From JAKEHA01 sp964560355 (lineage in GTDB: Bacteria > Krumholzibacteriota > Krumholzibacteriia > WVZY01 > JAKEHA01), in assembly GCA_964560355.1 (NCBI GenBank), contig CAZLLI010000004.1:3431-67430 (forward strand): a DNA stretch of 64,000 bases. Direction: 5' to 3'. Position numbers and translations under genes: made by a program. Each line of letters begins with the position of its first letter. Position 1 is the stretch's first letter. Positions 33,890-42,687 of the stretch are shown here, piece by piece. The notes under the pieces were generated by a model that was not told the origin of the DNA, did no database searches, and saw only the letters and a list, made by a program, of their open reading frames with translations.

Positions 33890-34480
33890 TTATCGAATGC
33901 GAACGAAGCGCCGGACGATTTCACTCCCGCCCGCGCGCAGACGAATTAAGTAGATGCCGGATGCAATCGGATCGCCCTGCGTGTCGCGCAGGTCCCAGCG
34001 AATGGTGCGGCCGCCGGCGGGACTCTCGCCGCGCCAGCCCATCACGAGGCGCCCGCGCACGTCGTAGACCTCGAGGCGCGTGTCGGTGCCTGCGGGCGCG
34101 CCGAGACGGAAGGTGACTTCGTTGGTGGCCGGGTTCGGCCACGGTTGGTCGAGAAACATCGGCGCGCGCGTGGTGACGTCGACGTCGGTGGCGTCGTCGA
34201 CCACGATGCCGCGCACGACCGCGGAGAGGTAGTCGTTCACGCGCACCTGGATCGTGTAGGTGCCCGAAGGAACGTTATCGATGCAGTAATGACCGCCGAC
34301 GTCGGTGCCCGCGTAGAGGCCCGTGTACTGGTCGAGCTGGTCGAAGAGGAAGACCGCGGCGTTGGGAACCGGCTGCGCGGTGACACCGTCGCGGACCGTG
34401 CCGCAGATCGAGCCCGCGCGTGCCGCGCCAGCGAGGAGAAGTAAGGCAATAATCGTCGCGCGGGGGACGCGTCGATCCAT
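33890..34480 (-). CDS. Secreted protein with regulatory-like domain and FlgD/type IX-sorting-like C-terminus
   Basis: 196 residues. The signal peptide ends GAARA-GS. Residues about 25-105 are a carboxypeptidase-regulatory-like domain (GTVRDGVTAQPVPNAAVFLF; YCIDNVPSGTYTIQVRVNDY). Residues about 110-196 are a FlgD-type Ig domain (PWPNPATNEVTFRL, VYDVRGRLV, GIYLIRLRAG), the module that serves as a sorting/anchoring tail in Bacteroidetes-like and related secreted proteins. The same tail ends the 1360-residue protein at 47365-51447. This small protein may be an almost bare cargo of that export route. It is probably co-transcribed with 31560-33860. Confidence 0.8.
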   Translation of the reverse strand: MDRRVPRATIIALLLLAGAARAGSICGTVRDGVTAQPVPNAAVFLFDQLDQYTGLYAGTDVGGHYCIDNVPSGTYTIQVRVNDYLSAVVRGIVVDDATDVDVTTRAPMFLDQPWPNPATNEVTFRLGAPAGTDTRLEVYDVRGRLVMGWRGESPAGGRTIRWDLRDTQGDPIASGIYLIRLRAGGSEIVRRFVRIR

Positions 34481-34562
34481 GGTGTCTCAGTACGGTTCGG
34501 GTGAACTGCGACGTGAACAGTCTAGCAGAGGCGCGTCTCGAGCGCCAGCCCCGATTTGGTGG

Positions 34563-36443
34563 TCAGGCGTTTTCGCGTTCGTCGAGGGACTTGGTTTCGC
34601 GCTCGAGGTCGCGCGTGGCGGTTTCGAGCTCGTTGTAGGCGGCGTCGATCGCGGGGCCGACCTCCCGGCTCCGCTTTGACAACTCGGCGATCGCGGACGC
34701 GTTACCGGCCGCGGACGCGTCGCTCAACTTGCGAAACGTCTCGTCGCGCTCGCGCTCGAGCCGCTCGATGCGCGCCTCCAGCGCGGCGACGCGCTTCTCG
34801 AGGGGCCCCAGCACGCGCGCGCGTTCCTGCACGCGCTTCGCGCGCGCCTGACGGTCGGCCTTGCGGTCGACGGGCGGCGCGGGTTTGGGTGGGGCGGGCT
34901 TGGGGATGGTCGGAGTCGGCGCAATCTTCGCCGCCGGCACATCCTTCACGAACTGTTCGTCCGACTCCCACCCGACGCTCTCCAAGAAATCTTGGTAGCT
35001 GCCGTCGAACACGCGCACGCGTCCGCGGTCGAACACGACGAAGTGCGTCGCCAGCGAGTGCAGGAACATCTCGTTGTGGGTGACGATCACGGCCGCGCCC
35101 TCGAACGCGTCGATGGCGGCGAGGAGCGAGTCGCACGAATCCATGTCGAGGTGGTTGGTGGGTTCGTCGAGCAACAGCAGGTTGCACGGCGTGACGATGA
35201 GCTTGCCGAGCGTCACGCGGCTGCGCTCGCCACCCGAGAGCACCGCGATCTTCTTGAGCGCGTTGTCGCCCTCGAACATCATCGCGCCCGCGATGTCGCG
35301 CGCGACTTGCACGGTCGTCTTGGGCGCGGCGGACTGGATTTCCTCCGCCACGGTCATGCGCTCGTCCAGCGTGGCGACGTTGGTCTGCGCGAAGTAGCCG
35401 GAGACGGTGCGCGGGTGGCGCGAAATTTCGCCCGCGCGCGGTTTGAGCTGTCCCGCCAGCAAGCGCAACAGGGTCGACTTGCCGCGCCCGTTGGGCCCGA
35501 TGATGCAGATGCGGTCGCGGTCATGGATCTCGAAGCGCACGTCGGAGATGAGCGGCGGCGCGTCGCCGTACCCGAACGTGATGTGGTCGACCTTCATCAC
35601 CACCTTGCCAGGGAAGGGCTCGGCGCGAAACGAGAAGTCGAGGGTCTGCAGGTGCTCGAGCTTTTCCAGGCGTTCGTGCTTGGCGAGCATCTTGATGCGC
35701 GACTGGACGCGCGTCGCCATGGTGTTCTTGGCGCGAAAGCGCTCGATGAAGCGCTCGACGTCCTTGCGCTTGCGGTCCTCGTTGATGCGCGTCTTCTCGT
35801 GGATCTCTTCCTCTTGCAGGATCTGCGCGTACATCTTGGCGGTGTCGCCCGCGATCTTCTTCGCCTTGCGGCGGTGGATCGCGACCGTGTGGGTGACCAC
35901 GCTGTCCATGAACGAGCGGTCGTGCGTGATCAGCACGAGCTCGGTCTTCCATTCGTTCAGGAAGCGTTCGAGCCAGCGAATCGACACCACGTCGAGGTAG
36001 TTGGTGGGCTCGTCGAGGAGCAGAAGGTCGGGCTCGGAGACGAGCACCTTGGCGAGATTGAGGCGCACTTGGAAGCCGCCCGAGAACAATTCGGGCGCCC
36101 GCGCCATGTCTTCCTCGCCGAATCCCAAGCCGAACAAGATCTGCTCCGCGCGCCACACGTCGTCGCGCTGGTCGGGCGGGAGTCCCAGCGCGGCTTCCTC
36201 GAGCAGCGTGGGCTGCGTGAAGCGAATGTGCTGGTCGAGGTGGCCGATGCGATAGCGCTTCGGAATCACGATCTCGCCGGAGTCGGGGGACATTTCGCCC
36301 AGCACCATGCGGAACAGCGTGGTCTTGCCGTGGCCGTTGCGCCCCACCAGGCCGACGCGCTCGCGGCGGTTGATGGAGAACGACATGTCGTCGAAGAGAA
36401 CTTGGGCCCCGAACGACTTGCTGACGCGATTGAATTGGATCAC
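34563..36443 (-). CDS. ABC-F family ATPase
   Basis: 626 residues with two ABC domains and no membrane segments. Walker A motifs: GRNGHGKTT and GPNGRGKST. Signature motifs: LFSGGFQVRL and LSGGERSRV. Walker B: LLLDEPTNYLD and LLLDEPTNHLD. The linker between the domains is the long charged coiled coil expected for ABC-F proteins, which act on the ribosome. After the second domain comes a Pro-rich stretch and a C-terminal coiled coil, as in Uup. The GTG start (36443-36441) overlaps the TGA of the upstream glycosyltransferase gene. The likely role is translation-factor or ribosome rescue; the subfamily (Uup/YheS/EttA) is not certain. Confidence 0.92.
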   Translation of the reverse strand: MIQFNRVSKSFGAQVLFDDMSFSINRRERVGLVGRNGHGKTTLFRMVLGEMSPDSGEIVIPKRYRIGHLDQHIRFTQPTLLEEAALGLPPDQRDDVWRAEQILFGLGFGEEDMARAPELFSGGFQVRLNLAKVLVSEPDLLLLDEPTNYLDVVSIRWLERFLNEWKTELVLITHDRSFMDSVVTHTVAIHRRKAKKIAGDTAKMYAQILQEEEIHEKTRINEDRKRKDVERFIERFRAKNTMATRVQSRIKMLAKHERLEKLEHLQTLDFSFRAEPFPGKVVMKVDHITFGYGDAPPLISDVRFEIHDRDRICIIGPNGRGKSTLLRLLAGQLKPRAGEISRHPRTVSGYFAQTNVATLDERMTVAEEIQSAAPKTTVQVARDIAGAMMFEGDNALKKIAVLSGGERSRVTLGKLIVTPCNLLLLDEPTNHLDMDSCDSLLAAIDAFEGAAVIVTHNEMFLHSLATHFVVFDRGRVRVFDGSYQDFLESVGWESDEQFVKDVPAAKIAPTPTIPKPAPPKPAPPVDRKADRQARAKRVQERARVLGPLEKRVAALEARIERLERERDETFRKLSDASAAGNASAIAELSKRSREVGPAIDAAYNELETATRDLERETKSLDERENA

Positions 36444-38032
36444 GGCGCTCCGCTCTCGAGTCGCATCAGCACCGCGCCCGCGGCGCGGCGCTCGATCCAG
36501 TCCGCCATCACGTAGCCGTTCTGCTTCAAGCGCTGGATGATCTCCGCGCTCTCCGCGCCCTGCACGTGCGAGAACACGAGCCAGAATTCGTCGGGGCGCT
36601 CGGCGATGGTGTCGGCGAGCGACTGCACCTTCGCTTCGGGTGTCGCGAGCGAGCGCAGCCAGCGGCCGTAGTAGACGTTGTCGTCGCGGCAGAACGCGGG
36701 CGGGTCGGCGTCGTGCCAGCACGAGAGGCTCCACGTGGGAGGAAGCTCGCGGCGCGTGTCGGGGTAGCGCTGCAAGTAGTACGCGAACGCGGGCGCGGCG
36801 CCGTAGAACACATAGGTCGGCTGCGCGTGCGACCACTTCTGGTGCCAGAACTCGGCGACCGGGCGCACGTCCTCGGTTTCGGGCCACTGCACGACGCGGG
36901 CCGGGTCGAGGGCGTCGCGCACGGTGCGATTGGGAAGCGACACCAGGCTGCACACCACGAGCCCCGTGAACGCGAGCGACGCGACCACCTTGAGCGTGCG
37001 ATCGCGCGCTCCGGTGAAGCCGATCGCCGCCATGAGCAGCGTCGCGGGCAGAAGGATCAGGCCCCAGCGAAATCCGAACGGGAACATTTCGAGCAGACCC
37101 GCGACGCCGTACACGGTCCACGCCGCGGCGAACCACAGCGCCCAGCGCGGGCGCACGCGCAGCGCGAGCGCGAAGAGCGCGAACCAGCACGCGACCGGAG
37201 TCCACGCCGGCACTTTGGTGTACGGCCAGCCCGAGTAGTGGAAGGCGAACAAGTTGGAGAGCCAGCGCCACACCAACGCGATTCCGTGCGGTCGCTGCTG
37301 CGGATACTCGGCGAGCGCGGCGCGCGTGTCGAGCACGCGCCCGAGCTGGTCGGGGAGCACCGACCACAATACCGGTACCGTGACGACGAGGAAGATGGCG
37401 AGCGCGAGCGCGAAACGCTTCGCGCGCCCGGCGTCGCGGCGCACGAGTGCTTCGACCAATGCGCACCCGAACGGCACCAGCACGGTGATGGCGGCGGCGT
37501 AGTACGACGTCGCGGCTACGCATGCGACCAGCGCCCACGCGAGCACCCATTTGCGGCCGCCTTCGTTCCACAATCCGTGCAGCGCGACCAGGCTCCACGA
37601 CACGGCGCCGATCATGAGCGCGTACTGCCCGACCTCTTGCGCGTAGCGAATGTCGGGCGGGTTGACCGCGGCCAGCACGCCGGCCGCGATCGCGGTGGCG
37701 AAGCCGCCCAGCCGCCGCCCCAGCACCATCACGCCCGCGACACCAGCCACGCTCGCGATCACCGACAACATGCGCAGCCACGCTTCGCCGTTCGCGACCT
37801 TCATCCAGAAATGGAGCAGGAACGAAAACAGGGGCGGGTCGCCGGAGCCAACGCTAACAAAGTGCGCGAGCTGCGAGAGCGGCGCGGTTGCGACCCAATA
37901 CTCGCCGGCTTCGTCGAACCAGAGCGAGCGCGCGCCGAGGTCCCACAAGCGCAGCGCGAGCGCTAGCGCTAGCACTCCCAGGAACCACGCGCGTTCGCGC
38001 GGCGTCGCCGACAACCGTGGAATGGAACGCAT
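36440..38032 (-). CDS. GT39/ArnT-like membrane glycosyltransferase
   Basis: 530 residues with roughly ten hydrophobic segments. The first extracytoplasmic loop carries the acidic motif SLWFDEAGEYW, the Asp-Glu signature of GT-C transferases (PMT/ArnT/GT39), followed by DPPLFSFLLHFWM. Such enzymes move a sugar from a polyprenyl-phosphate carrier to protein or lipid on the outer face of the membrane. The acceptor is unknown. It sits in a four-gene run: PLP lyase, dehydrogenase, this gene and the ABC-F gene, with gaps of 0 to 8 bp or overlaps. Its stop overlaps the GTG of the ABC-F gene. Confidence 0.85.
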   Translation of the reverse strand: MRSIPRLSATPRERAWFLGVLALALALRLWDLGARSLWFDEAGEYWVATAPLSQLAHFVSVGSGDPPLFSFLLHFWMKVANGEAWLRMLSVIASVAGVAGVMVLGRRLGGFATAIAAGVLAAVNPPDIRYAQEVGQYALMIGAVSWSLVALHGLWNEGGRKWVLAWALVACVAATSYYAAAITVLVPFGCALVEALVRRDAGRAKRFALALAIFLVVTVPVLWSVLPDQLGRVLDTRAALAEYPQQRPHGIALVWRWLSNLFAFHYSGWPYTKVPAWTPVACWFALFALALRVRPRWALWFAAAWTVYGVAGLLEMFPFGFRWGLILLPATLLMAAIGFTGARDRTLKVVASLAFTGLVVCSLVSLPNRTVRDALDPARVVQWPETEDVRPVAEFWHQKWSHAQPTYVFYGAAPAFAYYLQRYPDTRRELPPTWSLSCWHDADPPAFCRDDNVYYGRWLRSLATPEAKVQSLADTIAERPDEFWLVFSHVQGAESAEIIQRLKQNGYVMADWIERRAAGAVLMRLESGAP

Positions 38033-38040
38033 GCGGGGGA

Positions 38041-38832
38041 TCAGTCGCTCGCGGTCTGCACGCGACGCACCGCCGCGGTCACCACGCGCCGCGGGAACAG
38101 TCGCAGTAGGAAGATGACGGTATTATTGAGCGCGCCCGGAACCACGACCGGCTTGCCCTTGCGCATTCCGTCGAAGCCCGCGCGCACGACCACGTCGGGG
38201 TTGACGCGCATCATGAGGCGCAGCCCGCGCACCTTGCCGACGTTGGCGCGCTTCTGGAACTCGGTCGGCGTGGGGCCCGGGCACAGCGCGGTGGCGGTGA
38301 CGCCGGTGCCGCGCAATTCGTTTCCGATCGCTTCCGTGAACGACAGCACGAAAGCCTTGCTCGCGTAGTACACCGACTGCAGCGGCCCCGGCTGGAAGGC
38401 CGCGGTCGACGCCACGTTGAGAATACGCCCGCGCTTCTTCGCCACCATGTCGCGCGCGAACAACTTCGTGAGGTGGACGAGCGACGTCATGTTGACCTGG
38501 ATCATGTCGAGCTCGGTCTGCAAATCGGACTGATAGAACAAACCGTACATGCCGAAGCCGGCGTTGTTGACCAGCACGTCGACCTCGAGCCCGGCCGCGC
38601 GCACCTGGTCGTACAGCGCAACGGGCGCGCGCGGGTCGGCGAGATCGTGCACGAAAACGTGCGCGCGCACGCCGTGCAGTCCCTCCACTTCCTTCTTGAG
38701 GGCGTCGAGCTTGTCGGCGCTGCGCGCGGTGAGCACGAGGTCGTAGCCTTCGGACGCGAACAGGCGCGCAAACTCCGCGCCGAGTCCCATCGACGCCCCC
38801 GTGACGAGCGCGAGCGGCCGCCGCTCTGCCAT
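38041..38832 (-). CDS. Short-chain dehydrogenase/reductase
   Basis: 263 residues. Nucleotide-binding TGASMGLG, LVNNAGFGMYG, catalytic Ser in NVASTAAFQPG and YYASKAF (YxxxK). The C-terminal region with GLRLMMRVNPDVVVRAGFDG and a hydrophobic stretch (NTVIFLLRLFPRRVV) is typical of the DltE/YqjQ-like SDRs that associate with membranes. The substrate is unknown. The start codon follows directly on the stop of the PLP lyase gene with no gap, so it is translationally linked to it; 8 bp separate it from the glycosyltransferase gene. Confidence 0.88.
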   Translation of the reverse strand: MAERRPLALVTGASMGLGAEFARLFASEGYDLVLTARSADKLDALKKEVEGLHGVRAHVFVHDLADPRAPVALYDQVRAAGLEVDVLVNNAGFGMYGLFYQSDLQTELDMIQVNMTSLVHLTKLFARDMVAKKRGRILNVASTAAFQPGPLQSVYYASKAFVLSFTEAIGNELRGTGVTATALCPGPTPTEFQKRANVGKVRGLRLMMRVNPDVVVRAGFDGMRKGKPVVVPGALNNTVIFLLRLFPRRVVTAAVRRVQTASD

Positions 38833-39996
38833 CTACGACTCCAGCGCCTGCTTCAAGTCGTCGATCAGGTCGTCGGTGGCTTCGATGCCGACCGACATGC
38901 GCACGAGCCCGTCGCCGATGCCGACGCGCGCGCGTTCGTCGGGCGTCATCAGGCGGTGCGACGTCTTCGCGGGCTGCGTCATGAGGGTGTCGACGCCGCC
39001 CAGGCTGGGCGCGATCACCGGCAGCTCGACGCGGCCGAGGAAGCGATCCGCCGCGCGCGCGCCGCCTTCCAAGTTGAAGCTGAGCATGCCGCCGAAGCCG
39101 TCGAAGAATTCCGCCGCGCGCTCGTGGTGAGGATTATTGATGAGCCCCGGGTAGTTGACGGATTCCACCGACGGGTGTTCATCCAGGAAGCGCGCAATCG
39201 CGAGCGCGCTCACGTTCTGGTGGCGCACACGCAGCGCGAGCGTCTTCAGGCCGCGGTGCAGGAGATAGCACGCGTGCGGGTCGAGCGAGCCGCCGAGGTG
39301 ATTCAGGCTCAAGCGGATGTTCTCGACCAAGTCGGCGCGCCCGATGGCCGCGCCCGCGACGATGTCGTTGTGGCCGTTCATGTATTTCGTCGCCGAGTGC
39401 AGCGACAGGTCGAAGCCCCACTCGGAAGGACGGAAGTTCATCGGGCTCGTAAACGTGTTGTCGATCATCGAGACCAGGCCGTGCTCCTTCGCGAAGTCGG
39501 CGGCGGCGGCGAGGTCGCTCACGCTCATCACCGGGTTGGCGATGGCTTCGACGTAGATGGCGCGCGTGTTGGGGCGCAGCTTGGCTTTCCAGGTGTCGGG
39601 GTCGGTGCCGTCGATGATGTCGTACGACAATCCGAAGTGCTTGAACTCGTGGGTCACGAACGAATGGGTGCCGCCGTACGTGCAATCCTGAACCAGCAGG
39701 TGGCCGCCGTCCGCGAGCACGGTGAGGAGCGCCGTCGAGATGGCGGCCATGCCGCTCCCGGTCACGAGCGCCGCCTCCGCGTTCTCGAGCGCGGCCAGCT
39801 TCGCGTTGAGCGCGGTGTGGTTGGGCGTGTTGTTCAGGCGAATGTAGCGCAGGTCGTGGTACTCGGCGTCGCCGTCGCTGCGCGTCTCGAACATCGCGGT
39901 CTGGAAGATCGGCATGGCGACGGACCCGTGCAAGCGCGGGTGCGGTTCGCCGGCGTGGATGAGCTTGGTTTCGATGTGGCGGAAGGTGCGTTCCAT
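38833..39996 (-). CDS. PLP-dependent trans-sulfuration enzyme (cystathionine gamma-synthase / methionine gamma-lyase family)
   Basis: 387 residues. ATG 39996 follows AAGGAG. The PLP lysine is in SLHSATKYMNGHND (K204), the invariant ATKY-x-GH of the Cys/Met metabolism enzymes. Substrate/cofactor residues are in GSGMAAIS, DNTF-SP and SLGGVDTL, and the N-terminal ETKLIHAGEPHPRLHGSVAMPIF fits. Distinguishing cystathionine gamma-synthase, gamma-lyase, beta-lyase and methionine gamma-lyase needs a phylogeny. First gene of the four-gene operon; its leader contains a terminator-like hairpin and its promoter is identified upstream. Confidence 0.9.
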   Translation of the reverse strand: MERTFRHIETKLIHAGEPHPRLHGSVAMPIFQTAMFETRSDGDAEYHDLRYIRLNNTPNHTALNAKLAALENAEAALVTGSGMAAISTALLTVLADGGHLLVQDCTYGGTHSFVTHEFKHFGLSYDIIDGTDPDTWKAKLRPNTRAIYVEAIANPVMSVSDLAAAADFAKEHGLVSMIDNTFTSPMNFRPSEWGFDLSLHSATKYMNGHNDIVAGAAIGRADLVENIRLSLNHLGGSLDPHACYLLHRGLKTLALRVRHQNVSALAIARFLDEHPSVESVNYPGLINNPHHERAAEFFDGFGGMLSFNLEGGARAADRFLGRVELPVIAPSLGGVDTLMTQPAKTSHRLMTPDERARVGIGDGLVRMSVGIEATDDLIDDLKQALES

Positions 39997-40014
39997 CGTG
40001 ACTCCTTGGTCAGG

Positions 40015-40047
40015 CGAAAAAAGTCCTCCGCGGGCGCGGGCGGACTT
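40015..40047 (-). terminator. Terminator-like hairpin in the leader of the PLP lyase operon
   Basis: On the minus strand, AAGTCC ... GGACTT (40047-40042 with 40026-40021) with an inner CCGCG/CGCGG pair is followed by six T. It sits between the promoter (40071-40099) and the ATG (39996), so transcripts may stop early. The leader upstream of it is only about 17 nt, too short for a riboswitch aptamer. It is probably an attenuator or a 5' stabilising stem. Confidence 0.5.
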
Positions 40048-40070
40048 CGCTCTGGTTCGCGGAAAGCTAT

Positions 40071-40099
40071 ACAATACGGGCCCCGCGCGGGATTGACAA
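40071..40099 (-). promoter_or_regulatory. Promoter of the PLP lyase operon
   Basis: On the minus strand TTGTCA (40099-40094), 17 bases, TATTGT (40076-40071). The predicted start point is near 40064, leaving a leader of about 68 nt. It is divergent from the hydrolase gene starting at 40116. Confidence 0.55.
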
Positions 40100-40115
40100 G
40101 GTCGCGCGGAAGCCC

Positions 40116-41411
40116 ATGAACCTGTCCCTGCGGCCGTATCGTTTCGAATCCGCCGACGCCGAGCGCGGCACTCTGACCGTGCCGATGAACCGCGCGGCGC
40201 CGGGGCGCGGCGTGGTCGAGCTCGTCTTCGTGCGGCTGCCCGCCACGACGCCGTCGGCGGGCCCGCCCATCGTCTTCTTGAACGGCGGACCGGGTATGTC
40301 GGGGATTCGGATGGGGCGCGGGCGCTTGTTCGGTTTCTTCGACGCGCTGCGCGCGCACGGAGATGTGATCCTCCTCGACCAGCGCGGTTCCGGCGAGTCG
40401 ACGCCGTCGCTCGCGTGTGCCGAACCGCTCGTGCTCCCGCCCTCTCCCGCGCCTCCGCGCGACGAAATGCTGCGCGCCGTGATCGACTCGACGCGACGGT
40501 GCGCGGAAAGTCTGCGGCAGGCCGGCGTCGACGTGGCCGCGTTCAACACGCGCGAAAGCGCGGCCGACGTCGCCGAACTCGCGCGCACGCTGGGCGCGGA
40601 GCGGGTGTCGCTCGTCGGGTGGAGCTACGGGTCGCACCTCGCGTTCGCGGTGATGCGCTATTTCCCGGAGTTGGTGGCGCGCGCGGCGCTCCTCGGTCCC
40701 GAAGGTCCCGACCACACGTTCAAGCTGCCGTCGCGTATCGAGCGCCAGCTCGTCACGATCGCGGAGCGCGCGCGCGATGCGGGCGTCGCGACCGATCTCT
40801 TCGCGATGCTGCGCGAAGCGATCCGCGGCCGCTTCGACCTCGAGTACGTGGTCGCGCAAGGGATCGCGGACACGCGGATGCTCGCGCGGCTTCCGCGCTG
40901 GCTCGCGCGCATGACGCGCGGCGACTTCAGCGACACCGCGAACGACGCGCTCTTGCGAGCGTATCTAGAGGAGATGCGCGTCGGGCAGGTTCGATCGCTG
41001 GTGCGCTTCTGCATGGATTGCGCGTCGGGGGCGTCGGCGGAGCGACGCCGGCGCATCGACGACGAAGCGCGCACGGCGCTCCTCGGTCGCACCATCGACT
41101 TCCCGTTCCCGGAAATCTGTGCGGCGATCGGGTGCCCCGACCTAGGCGACGCGTTCCGCGCGCCGCTGCGAAGCGACGTCGCGACGTTGTTCGTCACCGG
41201 GACGCTCGACGCGCGCACGCCGAGCGACAACGTCGACGACTTGGCACCGGGGTTTCGCAACCACCGCCGTCTCGTCGTCGAAGACGCCGGCCACGCCGAC
41301 CTCTTGCCCGACCCGGGCGCGCAGCGCGAGATCGCGAACTTCCTCGCGCGTGGCGAGATCGAGCGCGAGCGCGTGTCGCGCGAGAACGCGTTTCGCTTCG
41401 ACCCTCTGTAG
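40116..41411 (+). CDS. Alpha/beta hydrolase, proline iminopeptidase-like (S33)
   Basis: 431 residues with no signal peptide. Oxyanion-hole motif LNGGPGMSG, Ser nucleophile in VGWSYGSHLA, Asp in TGTLDARTPSDN and His in EDAGHADLLPDP complete the triad. The LLDQRGSGES and C-terminal TAP-like pattern place it among the S33 proline iminopeptidase/tripeptidyl aminopeptidase-like hydrolases. It is probably a cytoplasmic peptidase or esterase. It is divergent from the PLP lyase operon and ends before a terminator that belongs to the gene on the other strand. Confidence 0.85.
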   Translation: MNLSLRPYRFESADAERGTLTVPMNRAAPGRGVVELVFVRLPATTPSAGPPIVFLNGGPGMSGIRMGRGRLFGFFDALRAHGDVILLDQRGSGESTPSLACAEPLVLPPSPAPPRDEMLRAVIDSTRRCAESLRQAGVDVAAFNTRESAADVAELARTLGAERVSLVGWSYGSHLAFAVMRYFPELVARAALLGPEGPDHTFKLPSRIERQLVTIAERARDAGVATDLFAMLREAIRGRFDLEYVVAQGIADTRMLARLPRWLARMTRGDFSDTANDALLRAYLEEMRVGQVRSLVRFCMDCASGASAERRRRIDDEARTALLGRTIDFPFPEICAAIGCPDLGDAFRAPLRSDVATLFVTGTLDARTPSDNVDDLAPGFRNHRRLVVEDAGHADLLPDPGAQREIANFLARGEIERERVSRENAFRFDPL

Positions 41412-41412
41412 G

Positions 41413-41456
41413 AAAAAAAAGAATCGCCGCCCGCGCGTCGTTGCGCGAGCGGCGAT
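41413..41456 (-). terminator. Intrinsic terminator of the DUF6249 gene
   Basis: ATCGCCGC / GCGGCGAT (41423-41430 with 41449-41456) encloses an inner CGCGC/GCGCG pair. On the minus strand it is followed by a run of eight T, corresponding to the A run at 41413-41420. It is a strong terminator for the gene at 41498-41911. Confidence 0.85.
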
Positions 41457-41497
41457 CCAACTCGGGCGCTCGATGCGCCCACCCAGATCGAAGAGAA

Positions 41498-41911
41498 TTA
41501 CATCGAGCCGTTGCGACGCTGCTGTTGTTGCGCGTCCCACTCGCGCTTGTCGAGCGCGCCCGCGATCAACAGACCGATGCCGATGAACATCGGGATCAAT
41601 CCCCACATGCCGCCGTCGGTGAACCCCTCCTGGGCGGTCATTGCGATCGTCAGCGCCAAGCCGATGCCGGTGAGCACGAGTCCGTTGGCGCGACGGCCGG
41701 AGTACTTGGGACGTTCCGTCTCGACCGCGGGAGTCGGGATGGGCATGCCCTTCTCCATGGCGAGAATGCGCTCGCGGTGTTCGAGCTCCTTGCGCCGGCC
41801 GTTCATGACCACGGCGGTTACGGCGATAAAGACACCCCCGAGCACGCCGATAATGGGGATGAAAACGGCGACTACTTCCGCGTCGACCCAACCGAGGATG
41901 GGGTGATGCAT
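41498..41911 (-). CDS. Membrane protein, DUF6249-like
   Basis: 137 residues. The first hydrophobic segment is VVAVFIPIIGVLGGVFIAVTAVV, then a charged cytoplasmic stretch RRKELEHRERILAMEKGMPI with a PxP motif. Two further membrane segments follow (GLVLTGIGLALTIAM; WGLIPMFIGIGLLIAGAL), with a Gln/Arg-rich tail. This matches DUF6249-type proteins, often found near sigma/anti-sigma factor genes. Its 5' end faces the ECF sigma gene 200 bp away. The function is unknown; a regulatory or stress-response link is inferred from position only. Confidence 0.75.
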   Translation of the reverse strand: MHHPILGWVDAEVVAVFIPIIGVLGGVFIAVTAVVMNGRRKELEHRERILAMEKGMPIPTPAVETERPKYSGRRANGLVLTGIGLALTIAMTAQEGFTDGGMWGLIPMFIGIGLLIAGALDKREWDAQQQQRRNGSM

Positions 41912-42111
41912 AACGAGCTTCCTTTCTTAAGTATCTATTTCTTCGCGAGTTGGCCTCCGATGGGGAGCCGTCTCGTCGCAATCACCCCCTGTGACCGCGC
42001 CCGTCCCGTCCGCGTTTCAAGAACTTTTGGGCGGGTCGCGGGCCGCCGCTCCGCTAAGATAGATGAAACCGGCGGGCCCCCCGCCCGGTCCCATTTTCCG
42101 GAGACGATGAA

Positions 42112-42687
42112 TTGTCGAACGACCAGGATCGCGAGCTCGTCGCACGGGCGCTGCGCGGAGACGCTCGGGCGTTTCGCGACCTCGTCGGCAAGCACCACGC
42201 AACCGCGTACGCGGTGGTGCGGGCGGTACTGGGACCGCAGCGCTTCGACGACGTCGACGACGTAATGCAGCTCGTATACTTGAAGACGTACCAGGGACTC
42301 GGGAGCTTTCGCGGCGAATCGAAGTTCTCCACGTGGCTCTATCAGATCGCGCGCCGCGAAGCGCTCGACGTGGTGTCGAAGCGCCGCGTCGACTCCACCT
42401 CTATCGACGACGTCGAAATCGCCGCGCGCGCGGACGACGCCCCCGACGTCGCCACCTTCAACCGCGACACGCGCGAGCGCGTGGAACGCGCCATGGGCGA
42501 GCTGGACGAGTCCTACCGCACCGCCATCGAGCTGCGCTACATGGCGGAGAAATCCTATGAGGAGATCGCGGATTTGATGCACTTGCCGGTCGGCACCGTG
42601 AAGACGTATGTTCATCGCGGCAAGCTGGACTTGAAGCGCATCCTGTCGCGCCCGACGTGGCGCGAGCGCAAGGACGCCGTGAGCTGA
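42112..42687 (+). CDS. ECF-type RNA polymerase sigma factor
   Basis: 191 residues. Region 2 (FRDLVGKHHATAYAVV; FDDVDDVMQLVYLKTYQGLG) and region 4 (YRTAIELRYMAEKSYEEIAD; MHLPVGTVKTYVHRGKLDLK) are clear. The start is TTG 42112, with GGAG about 8 bases upstream; the ATG at 42107 is out of frame. The stop (TGA 42685-42687) overlaps the ATG of the anti-sigma gene, so the pair is translationally coupled. It probably directs transcription for an envelope-related response. I cannot assign its group or target promoters. Confidence 0.92.
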   Translation: MSNDQDRELVARALRGDARAFRDLVGKHHATAYAVVRAVLGPQRFDDVDDVMQLVYLKTYQGLGSFRGESKFSTWLYQIARREALDVVSKRRVDSTSIDDVEIAARADDAPDVATFNRDTRERVERAMGELDESYRTAIELRYMAEKSYEEIADLMHLPVGTVKTYVHRGKLDLKRILSRPTWRERKDAVS

